Assembly: GCA_036874045.1 (NCBI GenBank)
Contig: CM072343.1
Location: forward strand, 15,830,001-15,894,000
From: Cymodocea nodosa
Lineage: Eukaryota; Streptophyta; Magnoliopsida; Alismatales; Cymodoceaceae
Direction of reading: 5' to 3'
DNA: 64,000 bases
The position numbers and the translations under genes are program-made. This document shows positions 32,050 through 42,244 of this stretch, one piece after another. Each line of letters opens with the position of its first letter. The stretch's first letter is position 1. The notes under the pieces were generated by a model. The model saw only the letters and a list, made by a program, of their open reading frames with translations, did not search any database and was not told the DNA's origin.

Positions 32050-32560
32050 TTGAGAGGAGACTTGGATTTCTTCATGACCAGATATAGGACATGAACGACC
32101 ATCAGCAATAGTCATGGAGGATTTATTTTGCATGGACATCAACCGATCAAAAATGCTAGAAGTACTTGAGATGTGGGATGAGGTGTCGAAGTCTATTATC
32201 TAGGAATCATCATTTGAAGCAACTAAAGCATTAGAAGTACCTATACCAAGATAATAGGATGTGGCCTGCGTACTCATGGTAGTGGAACTAGCTCTATGTG
32301 ACTGAACAAGACGATTGTACTCAACCTATGAGATAGTGACAGTGAGCTCAGAAGTACCAGATGGGTCAGCCATGCCAATCCCATTAGAAGAAGATACATG
32401 TACTAGTGGGGGCTTGAGATGAGGGAACTTGTCTCAGCATTTCTCAGATTGATATCCTAACTTACCACATCATTGGCATTTAGGACATTGACGATCACCT
32501 CGTCCCCCAGAACCTTGACCACGCCCCTTGCCACCAGATGTAACAAGTGCAGTCTGATCA
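32050..32560 (-). pseudogene. Element C protease and gag zinc knuckle
   Basis: Minus-strand frames contain IIDFDTSSHIS (family IIDSGASTHIS, with active-site SG changed to FD), VLYVLDFSFNLLS, and upstream a knuckle CQWCGKLGYQSEKC after GRGQGSGGRGDRQC. The knuckle has Tyr for His, the same change as in element A. Stops interrupt. Confidence 0.75.
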
Positions 32561-32879
32561 ATAACAAGTGTGAAGAAGACAGAGTAGAAATCTGTAGAGC
32601 TTTGGCAAAAGTCTCATGGAGATTAGGCATGACATTTGCTCCTGAGATAGGACCACGAATCTGAAAGGCAACTTCAGGATTCAGACTGGCGAAATAAAAA
32701 GTGATAGTAAGTTCCTCTCAGTATCAGAGAAAAGTGGACACATCTATGGTGGGAGGCTAATATACATTAAGCTCATTTATTAGTCCTTGAAAAATACTAT
32801 AATGTTCTTTACAGGTTTGCTCCCCTTGTCAAAGATGAAACAAGTCATCATAAATCTGAAGTATTTTGGAAATATTCTT

Positions 32880-33250
32880 CTCATGGACATACATCTATCT
32901 AAGAGTAACCCACATCTCACGAGCTAGGCAGAGTATAGATACGCCCCGAGCCATGAAAGGCTTCATGCTGAATAGCATCAAGAGATGATTGCAACATCAT
33001 CAACATACCAATCTCTATAACTCAGGTTCTTGACATCCAGCGACAATGAGTGTAAATGATGTTCCTAACGGTGTCTAATGACAATGGTTTCAAAATTTTA
33101 AGCCCACAACATATACTTCGATCCATTTAGGCATTTAAAGACATCTAGAAAATGCCTAACAAGAAGCAGAATGGACTGACTTCCCTAATAATAACTAAAT
33201 TGTCCAAATGTAGCCATCTTGCTTCCACGTAGAGTAGAGGACAATGGCTA
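32880..33250 (-). pseudogene. Element C gag N-terminus
   Basis: It reads MATFGQFSYY, FLDVFKCLNGSKYMLWA.NFETIVI, HLHSLSLDVKNLSYRDWYVDDVAIIS, with stops. It matches element A's gag word by word. The start Met lies about 540 bases inside the primer-binding site. Confidence 0.8.
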
Positions 33251-33758
33251 GACAGGGAGGATAACTTTCAGATGGGACTACCTAAAGAGGAGAAGAAACT
33301 CGGACAGGACTATCTGAGAGGACCACAAGCTGGACAGCTCGAGGTTGCCAACAAGAGCAGACGGATCTACACGTGATTACTAGTCGCAACTAAATCCATC
33401 AGAAGAAGTTGCGATCCGTCGAGGATCGTGTTGACAGGAGCAAATGGAACTGTCCAATCCTATTCAGGAGATATAAAGATTCTTTGATGTCCTTTTCATA
33501 TCTCTCAAAGAATCTTGACGTACTGACAGGAGTGGATGTGACTGTCCACATGAATCCAAGTCTAGTCGAGCTACAGGAGATGGCCGAGCTACATCGACGA
33601 CCAATTTGATGCCAACCATCAGTGGCAACGTCAATGTGTGGAGGGCCTGTAGGCAGAGACAACTAGCAACTAGTAGGCGAAGACGACTAGGTGGGGAAAC
33701 ACGGGGAGAATCGATGGGCAAATGGTGAAAAAAAAAGACCCTAGCTCTAATACCAAGT
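33251..33758 (-). other. Element C leader and primer-binding site
   Basis: Untranslated leader between gag and the 5' LTR, GC-richer than its surroundings. The right end has GCTCTAATACCAAGT (33744-33758), complement of the tRNA-iMet primer-binding site with one transition. Open frames here on both strands look incidental. Confidence 0.7.
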
Positions 33759-33890
33759 TGAATGGGAGGAGAATGACCAAAAGAAAATTCACTTTTCATT
33801 GATGCAAAGTAGGTATTTATACAAGACCATAAATGGATATCCATTTATCACATAGGAATAACATAAGATAACTATTATAAGCTACTAACA
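33759..33890 (-). repeat. 5' LTR of element C
   Basis: 132 bp, TGAATGGGAGG to GCTACTAACA. It carries an extra TATCCATTTAT-type 11-bp stretch absent from the left LTR. Confidence 0.9.
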
Positions 33891-34050
33891 ACAGTCAAAT
33901 TGATCAAAGTTAATGGTCAATTGTTGACCAATGATAGCATCACTTCCTTTGGTAGTCTATAGTACGACATTTACCTATCCAAAGGCACAGATTGATACTT
34001 TCCATGTGTTGAACACTAATTCACTACTTGTATTTTGATGTTCAAGCAAA

Positions 34051-34055
34051 TGCAC
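34051..34055. other. Target-site duplication of B2, left copy
   Basis: TGCAC abuts the LTR start TGTTG. The same five bases follow the element at 39276-39280. Confidence 0.9.
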
Positions 34056-34296
34056 TGTTGTGCGAGAGAAAAGAGAGAAGCGATAAAAAAAACCAAACAC
34101 ACAAAGCCAAAATTTACATGGTTCCCCAACTTGGGTACATCCACAAATAGAGAGGGATTTGGTTTTCTATTTAAATGGAGTACAAAAAAATCAGCAGCAT
34201 CATGGGTGCCCTAGGTCCATGCTTAAATAGTATGGACAATACAATTGGTCAAATAACCAAAATACTCTTACACTAATTCAAATCATATATTCAACA
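34056..34296 (-). repeat. 3' LTR of B2
   Basis: TGTTGTGCGAG to ATTCAACA, 241 bp. Its sequence is close to both B1 LTRs. Confidence 0.97.
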
Positions 34297-34365
34297 ATCT
34301 CCACCTTAACTTGAATTATAACTCCACCTTGAGCAAAGCTCTCCATCACAATGACCCACGAAGGG

Positions 34366-35628
34366 TTAGCAGCATCCATATATGTTGAGTAAGTAAAGAC
34401 AATGCTTGAACTTACTCTCAATCACCTCTTTCGTGAACATATCAGCTGGATTGTCTTTTGTGTTGATCTTCAAAATCTTTATTCTGTCTTCACTTCTAAA
34501 AAAGTGATATCTGACATCAATGTGTTTAATACGGTCATGAAGCACATTGTCCTTTGCTAAACAAATGGCACTGAAACTATCACAAAAGATATCAACCCTG
34601 TCAACTTGTAATCCAAAATCTCCAAGTAGTCCTTTTAGCCAGATTCCTTCCTTTGCAGCTTCAGTCATTGCCATGTACTCAGCCTCGGTAGTGGAGAGCG
34701 AAATCGTAGGCTGAAGTGTAGATTGCCAACTGACAACTGAACCTACCACTGTAAAAACATATCCTGTTAAAGATCTTCTCTGATCAGCATTTTCAGCAAA
34801 GTCTGAATCTGAATATCCTGCCATATTGCAACTTTGTTTGACACCATATATCAGTCCTACATCTGCAGTTCCTTTCAAGTATCTGAAAATCCTCTTTACA
34901 GCCTGCCAATGGATCTTCCCTGGATTTAACATAAATCTACTTACCACACTAAAAGGATAGGCCAAATCTGGGCAAGTACATACCATTGCATACATCAAAC
35001 TCCCAACAGCCTGGGAGTAAGGAACGCGCTGCATGTATTCATTTTTTGATTGTATTTGAGGTATCATAGTTGAAGATAATCGGAGATTCCTATCATAGGG
35101 TGTTCCAATGGCTTTATTAGAAACCATTCCAAATCTATTCAAGATCTTCTGTACATAGCTGTGCTGATGGAGAAACAGCTTTCCAGCACTTCTATCACGA
35201 TGTATCTCCATCCCTAGAATCTTGCCTACAACTCCTAAGTCTTTCATTGCAAATTCAAACTTCAAGGTATTCTTCAAATCCTGTATAACATTGATATCTT
35301 CGGATACAATTAAGATATCATCAACATACAAGAGCAAGTATACATGTGTGTCATGATTTAAGTGTTTGATATACACACATGAGTCAAAAGAACTGCGTAG
35401 GAAACCAACTTTGATAATAAAAAAATCAAACTTTTTATACCATTGTCTTGGAGATTGCTTGAGTCCATACAAGGACTTCTTAAGCTTGCAGACCAAATCT
35501 AATCTCCCTTTCTTTGCAAAACCAATTGGCTTTTCCATCCACATTTCTTCTTCTAAATCACCATGCAGAAAGGTTGTTTTCACGTCAAATTGTTCAAGTT
35601 CTAAGTTCTTTGTTGCAACAATAGCCAA
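34366..35628 (-). pseudogene. B2 reverse transcriptase and RNase H, long open frame
   Basis: 420 codons without a stop: LEQFDVKTTFLHGDLEEEMW, CKLKKSLYGLKQSPRQWYKKF, LLLYVDDILIVSED, KILGMEIHRDR, GSLMYAMVCTCPDLAYP, SDSDFAENADQRRSLTGY, STTEAEYMAM, FCDSFSAICLAKD, DNPADMFTK. YVDD and the RNase H motifs are intact, so this is the best preserved pol segment of the window. A stop upstream (near 35690) separates it from the RT entrance. Confidence 0.95.
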
Positions 35629-37068
35629 AAGAACTCTGATAGACGTCTGTCTGACGACTAACGCAAATACTTCATTGTAATCAATGCCTTCCTATTGAGA
35701 ATAGCCTTTTGTCACTAATCTTGCCTTGAATTGTGTTCCAAGATTGCCTTGTGTTCCAACTTTTCTTTTAAACACCCACTTGCAATCTACAACATTCTTA
35801 TCTTTTAGGCGCTTCACTAAATCCCATGTCTGATTTTTCTAAAGGGACTGAAGCTCCTCTTACATAGTTTTCATCCAATGAGCAGCATCTGAATCCTTCA
35901 TAGCAGCATCATATGTTGGAGGATCAATAGCTTCATCCACCTTACTTGCAACCTGCAAGGCAAAAGCAATCATATTGCTAAAATCATACTTCTACGATCA
36001 TTGAGGAACCCTTCTAGGTCTGTCTCTAGCAACACATCTCTCTTGTGATTCCTCCTCAGGTTGATCTACATTTTCATCTGTGTCCAAATGCTGGTCCTTA
36101 TCTGAAGCTGTTTGTTCCGGGACATTCTATTGTGACAAGTCAAACCCTACCTGCTCAGGAGTGTTGGATTCTTCTGACACTATTGGCAACTCTCCATCTT
36201 GCATCAAAATGGCCTCATAAAAAGTAACATCACGACTGTGAATTACTTTTCTTGTCTCGCTGTCAAAGATTCTGTACCTTTTGACTCCAATGCCATATCC
36301 AACAAAAATGCCCTTTCTGGCACGTGGTTTTAACTTGCCATTATCTACATAATAGTATGTTGTACAACCAAAAATCTTTAATTTGAAGTAATTTGCAGCC
36401 CTATTCATTCACACTTCATAAGGTATCTTGTCATCTATACCACTGAAGGGAGATTTGTTGACAAGATAAGATGTTGTGTTCACAGCCTCAACCTAAACTT
36501 TCTTCTCTAAACCGGCATGAGAAAGCATACACCTTGCTTTCTCCAACAACGTATGGTTCAGACATTCTGCAACTTCATTTTGTTGTGGAGTGTCTCTAAC
36601 TGTGTAGTGTCTAGTGATACCAACTTCCTTACAAAAGTTGTCAAACTCATGAGAGCAAAATTCTAAATCATTGTCAGTTCTCAAATATTTCACCTTTCTA
36701 CCAACTTGGTTTTCAACTTGAGTCTTCCACTACTTAAAGCTCTTAAAAGCCTCACTTTTATGCTTCAAAATGAAAACTCATGTCATACGTGAATAGTCAT
36801 CCACTATAGAAAGGAAATATCTGGAACCTACTAGGGAGGGTTGTTGAGAAAGTCCCCAACAATCTACGTGGACATAATCTAATTCTCCTTGAGTGGTATG
36901 CTCTGCTGTTCCAAACTACACATGTTTTTGCTTTCCATAGATGCAATGTTTGCACAATTCTACATCAATGAATTTGTACCCATTCAGTCTGCCCAAACTA
37001 CTGAATTTCTGCATTCCTCTCTGCCCCAGATGACTCATTCTTGAGTGCCAAATTGCAGAAGTGGTTTG
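35629..37068 (-). pseudogene. B2 RT entrance, linker and integrase, several stops
   Basis: Frames at 36127-36408 (LKIFGCTTYYYV, ARKGIFVGYGIGVKRYRIFD) and 36493-36693 (KYLRTDNDLEFCSHEFDNFCKEVGITRHYTV, then PQQNEVAECLNHTLLEKARCML). The latter is the end of the integrase catalytic core. The catalytic Glu region reads NEVAECLN (family NGVAER.N). At 36740-37030 the second Asp region and the zinc finger are visible but broken. Confidence 0.85.
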
Positions 37069-37938
37069 CTAATCATTCATAGTTGTAGCAGCATCTCCTA
37101 CAATTGGAGAACCTTGCAGAATGTATAGAGACCCATTTTTTACTCCTTTCATCACTATCAATGAGCCTTTTGGGACCAACAGTTTGCCTCCTCCTCTTGA
37201 ATACTTGAAACCCTTGGAATCAAGTGTCATCAAGGATATCAAGCTTTTGCCCAGCTTGGGTACATGCCATACATCTTCAAGGATTCTCACCGTGCCATCA
37301 TACATCTTAAATCTAATTATACCAATGTCAACTCTTAGACAAACATCATCATTTGCTAATCTAACTTGTCCTCCATCAACAGTCTGATAAGTATAAAAAT
37401 ACTCTCTATTGGAAATCATATGATGAGATACTCCAGAGTCTGAGATCCAATGCTGATCTGTATATGCACTACAACAAACAGTCAAAGAAAAATCACCTTC
37501 AGACGTTGAATCTTCTTTTTTAGCTACTGACGCACTCCCTTTGGATTTCAATTTGGGACAATTTACTTTCCAGTGTCCATTTTCTTTGCAATAGTTGCAA
37601 ATATCTTTAGAGTACTTGCCTCTTGATTTACTCATTCCTCTATGTCTGTTATTGTTGTTTTGTTTCTGTTGACGTCCCTTACTATCTCCTTGATGTACAG
37701 TCAAATCATATGCACTTGCATCATTACTCCCATGTGTAACCATGTGCCTAAGTTCTCTTGAATGAAGACTGGACATCACTTCCTCCAATGTGATAGTGTC
37801 TCTGCCAACTACAAAGGACTGCACAAAATTTTCAAATGATAGTGGAAATGAAACTAGTAAAATCAGAGCAACATCCTCATCTACAATAGTCACACTAATG
37901 TTGTGTAACTCTATAAGAATAGTGTTTAACTGATCCAA
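37069..37938 (-). pseudogene. B2 gag C-terminal half and protease
   Basis: It starts right after a stop at 37939-37941. It contains the gag tail, the CCHC knuckle CNYCKENGHWKVNC (intact) and the protease start WISDSGVSHHMISN. It continues through VWHVPKLGKSLISLMTL to the protease end. The active-site triplet DSG is kept here, unlike in B1. The frame runs on into the integrase N-terminus. Confidence 0.95.
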
Positions 37939-37941
37939 ATG

Positions 37942-38298
37942 TTACTTCAACGGTGTACCTTCCTTCATTTTTAAAAAGAACAACCTCTGCTTAAGCAATA
38001 ATTTATTAGTAAGGGATTTTGTCATGTACAGGATCTCCAACTTGTTCCATAACCCAGAAGTTGTGGTCTCATCAGCAACTTCAATAATAACCTCATCTAA
38101 TAGGCATAGTAAAATAGTGGAGTGAGCCTTTTCTTCTTGTTGTTCATATTCTACAGATTTTTTATCCATAGTCGACTCCTTATTTAAAGGTGTCCAAATG
38201 CCCTGTTGTTTCAACAAAGCTCTCATTTTTATTTGCCAAAGACTGAAACTATTTTTGCCATTAAACTTTTCCACTTTCAAAGCCAGTGTTGACATCAC
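37942..38298 (-). pseudogene. B2 gag N-terminal half
   Basis: The frame begins with Met in the same context as B1 (FNGKNSFSLWQIKMRALLKQQ). It ends at a stop in EGTPLK-stop-HLDQLNT where B1 has Gln, so one C-to-T change (CAA to TAA) splits an otherwise whole gag. Confidence 0.95.
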
Positions 38299-39034
38299 AA
38301 AAATGTGTAAATTCTATGCAAAAATCATTGTTTATCTTCAAAAAACAGACCGAAAGAGCCAACCTTGTGTACTGACTTGTACGCACAGTGTTGTTGTGCG
38401 TCGGACTGAAGATACCACTGTGGGCAATCCACGAAGAGGGCAAACGCACAGTCGGCAGTCTCACGAATGGCAGGCAAGCAAGGCGAGCAGGCGTGTAAAC
38501 AACGGTCGAGCAGGCGAGTAGTCGCGCAAACGGTAGGCGAGCAGACGTGCAAGCGGCAAGGGAGCAAGCAGCAGTCGCACGGGTGCAGGCGGAGGCAGTC
38601 GCGCAGGCATAGGCAGAGGCAGACACAGTCGTGCAGGTGTTGGCTGAGGCAGACGCAATCACGTAGGCGTTGGTAGAGGCAGACGCAGTCACGCAGGCGT
38701 AGGTGGAGGCAGACGCAGTCGCGCAGACGCAAGCGGAGGCAGACGCAGTTGCGTAGACATAGGCTTCCGGACGAACGCGCGGAGACAGATGCGCGAACGT
38801 ACGCGTGCAAGCAAACGCATAGACGTACATGCACAGACAATCTCGCGCGGACTGATGTTGAGTGACAAACGCGTGGACGGACGGTCTGCAGTCAAACGAG
38901 CGACTGTCAAAGATGGCGTGAGCAGATGCACGTGTGTGCGAACACGCGAACAACAGCTGTTGTTCTTTCGACTGATTTTCTCCCAAAAACAATCTTTTTT
39001 TTCTCTTCCAAAGAAACCTCGCTCTGATACCAAT
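38299..39034 (-). other. B2 leader with CpG-rich 30-bp tandem repeats, and primer-binding site
   Basis: Within 38400-38960 a 30-bp unit of the form AGGCAGACGCAGTCGCGCAGG followed by a variable CGTAGGCGG-like end is repeated at least five times in register between about 38605 and 38765, with decayed copies on both sides. The stretch is full of CG dinucleotides, in sharp contrast to its surroundings. The right end is CGCTCTGATACCAAT (39020-39034), the primer-binding site complement. Confidence 0.8.
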
Positions 39035-39275
39035 TGTTGTGTGAGAGAAAAGAGAGAAGCGATAAAAAGAACCAAACACACAAAGCCAAAATTTACGTGG
39101 TTCCCCAACTTGGGTACGTCCACGAATGGAGAGAGATTTGGTTTTCTATTCAAATGAAGTACAAAAGAATCAGCAGTACCATGGGTGCCCTAGGTCCATA
39201 CTTAAATAGCATGGACAATACAATTGGTCAAATGACCAAAATACCCTTACACTAATTCAAGTCATATATTCAACA
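39035..39275 (-). repeat. 5' LTR of B2
   Basis: TGTTGTGTGAG to ATTCAACA, 241 bp, followed by TGCAC. Confidence 0.97.
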
Positions 39276-40224
39276 TGCACAAATCAATATATTTTTAGGA
39301 TTGTTCAACACTTCTAAGACATTTCTACAACCTTCCGAAATTAATTTCTCCTTATCAGATATCATTTTAGACAAACAGATCAGACCAAAATAATTAAAAA
39401 GACACTCAAAACAAACCCTGAAATTTTCATTTTTTATCATTTTCTCTCCTCACCATGTTAGCATGACATGTGGCACATTACACCAACCACCTCTTGACAT
39501 GTGGTAGCCTCTGATTGATTGGTCAAAAGACTTCATCTAATGAGTCAATGGGAGATTGACATGTGGCACCCTACTTTCTCTCTCCTTTATGTCAATTTTG
39601 TGAACCAACCAGAATAGGACAAATGGTAGCATAGTTAGGACTTCTTCCTTCTCTCCTTATTAGAATGGACAACTAAGATTCATCCACATGGCTTTTGTTC
39701 GACGACTGAGATCTAACCTTCGTTTGATGACCTAAATTTAATTAGAAATGTAAGTGGGCTAAACTAGCCAAACCTAGCTTATAAAATAAAGGCTCATACA
39801 AGTTGTAGGCCAAGCCAGGCTAGCTTGCAAAAGTTAAAAATTTTGTAGAGTTGGCTTGGCCTAGCCTACAAGTTAGTAAGCCAATTTTTTTAATTTTATT
39901 TAATATTTTATATATATTTTTAATAAATATATTAAATTAAATCTAAATATTATTAAATCACAACATTTGAATATATCAACACAAAAGAAATAAATTATTT
40001 CATTTATAAATACATCAATACATTAACATCAAGTTATCATTCATCACCATATTCAAACATAAGTCAAAAAGTTAAAATAAATTATTTTATTTACAATTAA
40101 AATTAAAATTACATTATAAGTTGTTATGACATAAATATTATAACAAATATTTCTACATTTGATTTATATAATTACATTGAAATATTCAAATTTTTAAATT
40201 CATCTGTAAAATCATTTTGCTATT

Positions 40225-41660
40225 GTTATCTATAATTGCGAGCAATTTTTTAGTCTTTAACATACATTAAAACTTCTATAATATCATTTTTTAACTTTAC
40301 TCTTTTATTATCTAATATATTACCACTAATACTAAATAATTGTTCTAGAAAATTAAGATTTTCTCTCATTAAATAGTTATAATTAATTAATTCTTGCCTA
40401 TTTGTTCAACTAAAATCATTATAGTCATCAACAAATATACTAAAATCATTATAGTCATCAACAAATATACTAAAATCATAAATTGATGATAATGATGGTT
40501 GTTTTAGCATATAAGATGTATGTTGCATTTATTGCATTTCATATCATAAAACATATAAATCAAACATGTTTAAATTTTCTTCTACATTTTCAATTGTTCC
40601 ATTAAATTCCTACATTTAAACAATTTTGTATTGCAATGATTAATTTTCTAACAACTTTTATTTTAATCTTAATATCTAAACAAGTATTTAATGTATATAA
40701 AAAATATATATTATTCCCAATACTTTAAAAAAATTTCTTTCATTTTTAAAATTATAGGTGTAAAAATGGATAATTGCCATAATTATTAAAAATTCTTACA
40801 ATATAATATAAATGGTGTATTACATCAACAAAGGTAGAATAATATATCCCAAATAAATATTCAGTTGTATTACAAAATAGTTTTAAAAAATTAATAAAAT
40901 AATTACCTATTGTAAAATCATTTTCATTTAATGATATTATACTATCATCAATTCTACCATTGTAATAAATTTTTATAATTTCTTTACAAGGTAAACAATT
41001 ATTTAACATTAAATACAAATAATTTCATCTATGAAGAATATCTATTGTAAATGTCTTACGTGGTAAATCAAAAGAATCACATATATGATTGAATTTTTGT
41101 TGATGTCTATCACAAGTTAAAATATAAATTAATGTAGTTCTAATATTTTCAATAAAATGTTTTATTTTTTCAATACCTATTTGAACTATAAGATTAATTA
41201 TATAACATATACATCTTTGGTGAAATAAAACAAAATCATTTAGTAGAGTTAATTTATTTGTAAACATAAGAATAATTGCAATATTATTAAATACATTATC
41301 AAATGTAATACTAACTACTTTTTCTTTAATTCCATAAAATTCAAAAATTTCCATAATAGTACAAAAAATATTTTAAACATTATGTGGATGATTTATTCTT
41401 CTAAATCTTATTAATTTTTTTTGTAAAACTTAATTATCATTAATAAAATATACAATAACAACAATATATTCTATTTTAATTTTACCCTTCCAAATATCAG
41501 ATATAGATGCTATAAATGTATTTATAGAATTTATTATATTAATTAGTTTCATTCTAAATTTATTATAAAGATCAATAATATCTTGGCTAATTATATTTCT
41601 AAAAACATTTTTAAATTGTGGACAATAAGCTTATAAAATGTAATCTTAAAAATATTAACT
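40225..41660 (-). pseudogene. hAT transposase with C-terminal dimerisation domain
   Basis: It has the same core motifs as the copy in element C: ISDIWKGK, VVSITFDNVFNN, FHQRCICYIINL, RKTFTIDILHR then YLMLNNCLPCKE. Beyond the shared segment it continues at 40225-40372 with FLEQLFSISGNILDNK and VKLKNDIIEVLMYVKD, the hAT dimerisation domain (S..FS..G.IL...R..L....VE.L...KD). The protein is broken by several stops, and the BED-finger end is not recognisable. Confidence 0.85.
40410..40469. repeat. 30-bp tandem duplication specific to this hAT copy
   Basis: CTAAAATCATTATAGTCATC plus ten more bases occurs twice in direct succession. The copy in element C has it once. The duplication therefore arose after the two copies separated, or was lost from the other. 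Confidence 0.8.
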
Positions 41661-41830
41661 ATCACCAAAATTAATAAATAAATTTTAAATATTCTCTAAC
41701 ATTTCTAACATCATTGTAATATTACTTTCAAAGTTGAAATTAATTTATTTTTAAATCATTTTACTTTTTCAAAATTTTTATATAAATAATTAGTTAAATA
41801 TCTAAATAAATGATTTATCTAGAACTCTCT

Positions 41831-42244
41831 GGTCAAGCTAACTAGCCTTGCCTCTCTTTCTCTTTTTCAAGACATAGAAGTCATTTGCGTGTAACATATT
41901 ATATTGTACCATATGATTTTTTTAGGTTACCATTCTAATAGACAAGATAACAATTCCTTTTTCCTCGAGACGTGGAAAATCTTCTCACTCCCTTACGTTC
42001 TCAAGTCTTACAATGTTGACCGGTTTAATCTGATATTCAACAATCGATGGTATTCCCTCTACCTAGAATCATTAAAAACATTAAGGATAGAAGGAACAAC
42101 AGCATCAACTCTTTGACTCTATTTTCCCTCTACGCTGAATCATCTAGGGCCAGAACGTCAGAATAGATCGCAAGGAAACCAAAGAAATCCATCCGTTGCA
42201 TTTCTACGGACAAAGCAAGCACCAACGTAAGAAAATCCACTCAC
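41831..42244 (-). other. TPC1 intron 1, right edge including donor site
   Basis: From the donor GTGAGTGG after exon 1 (42244) leftwards. No element is recognised here. Confidence 0.6.

Larger units (their letters stand above)
28519..33890 (-). mobile_element. Ty1/copia LTR retrotransposon C with embedded hAT segment
   Basis: LTRs at 28519-28639 and 33759-33890 begin TGAATGGGAGG and end TAACA. The polypurine complement CTCCCCCTCAAGC follows the left LTR, and the primer-binding site complement GCTCTAATACCAAGT precedes the right one. The LTRs differ by about four substitutions in 120 bases, plus one 11-bp indel. Gag, protease, integrase zinc finger, RT and RNase H are recognisable and broken. 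The integrase core is replaced by a 1.2-kb hAT transposase segment (30363-31585). Flanking bases TTAGT and ACAGT match at only three of five positions, so the target duplication is unsure. It lies in TPC1 intron 1, sense to the gene. Confidence 0.9.
34056..39275 (-). mobile_element. Ty1/copia LTR retrotransposon B2 (Tork-like), sister of B1
   Basis: The element is 5220 bp, with 241-bp LTRs at both ends (34056-34296 and 39035-39275) and the perfect target duplication TGCAC. The primer-binding site complement CGCTCTGATACCAAT touches the right LTR, and ATCTCCACCTTAAC, the polypurine complement, touches the left. All protein domains are present in order with few lesions, the longest being a 420-codon RT-RNase H frame. 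By eye the LTRs differ at about 17 sites, almost all transitions. It lies in TPC1 intron 1, sense to the gene. Confidence 0.97.
39750..41830 (-). mobile_element. hAT DNA transposon relic
   Basis: The coding part (40225-41660) matches hAT transposase. The left flank has short inverted repeats built from GGCCAAGCCAGGCTAGC (about 39811) and GGCTTGGCCTAGCC (about 39852), as found in hAT subterminal regions. The right flank has CAAGCTAACTAGCCTTGCC (about 41834). Clear terminal inverted repeats and an 8-bp target duplication were not found, so the outer limits are approximate. It lies in TPC1 intron 1 next to B2. Confidence 0.65.
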
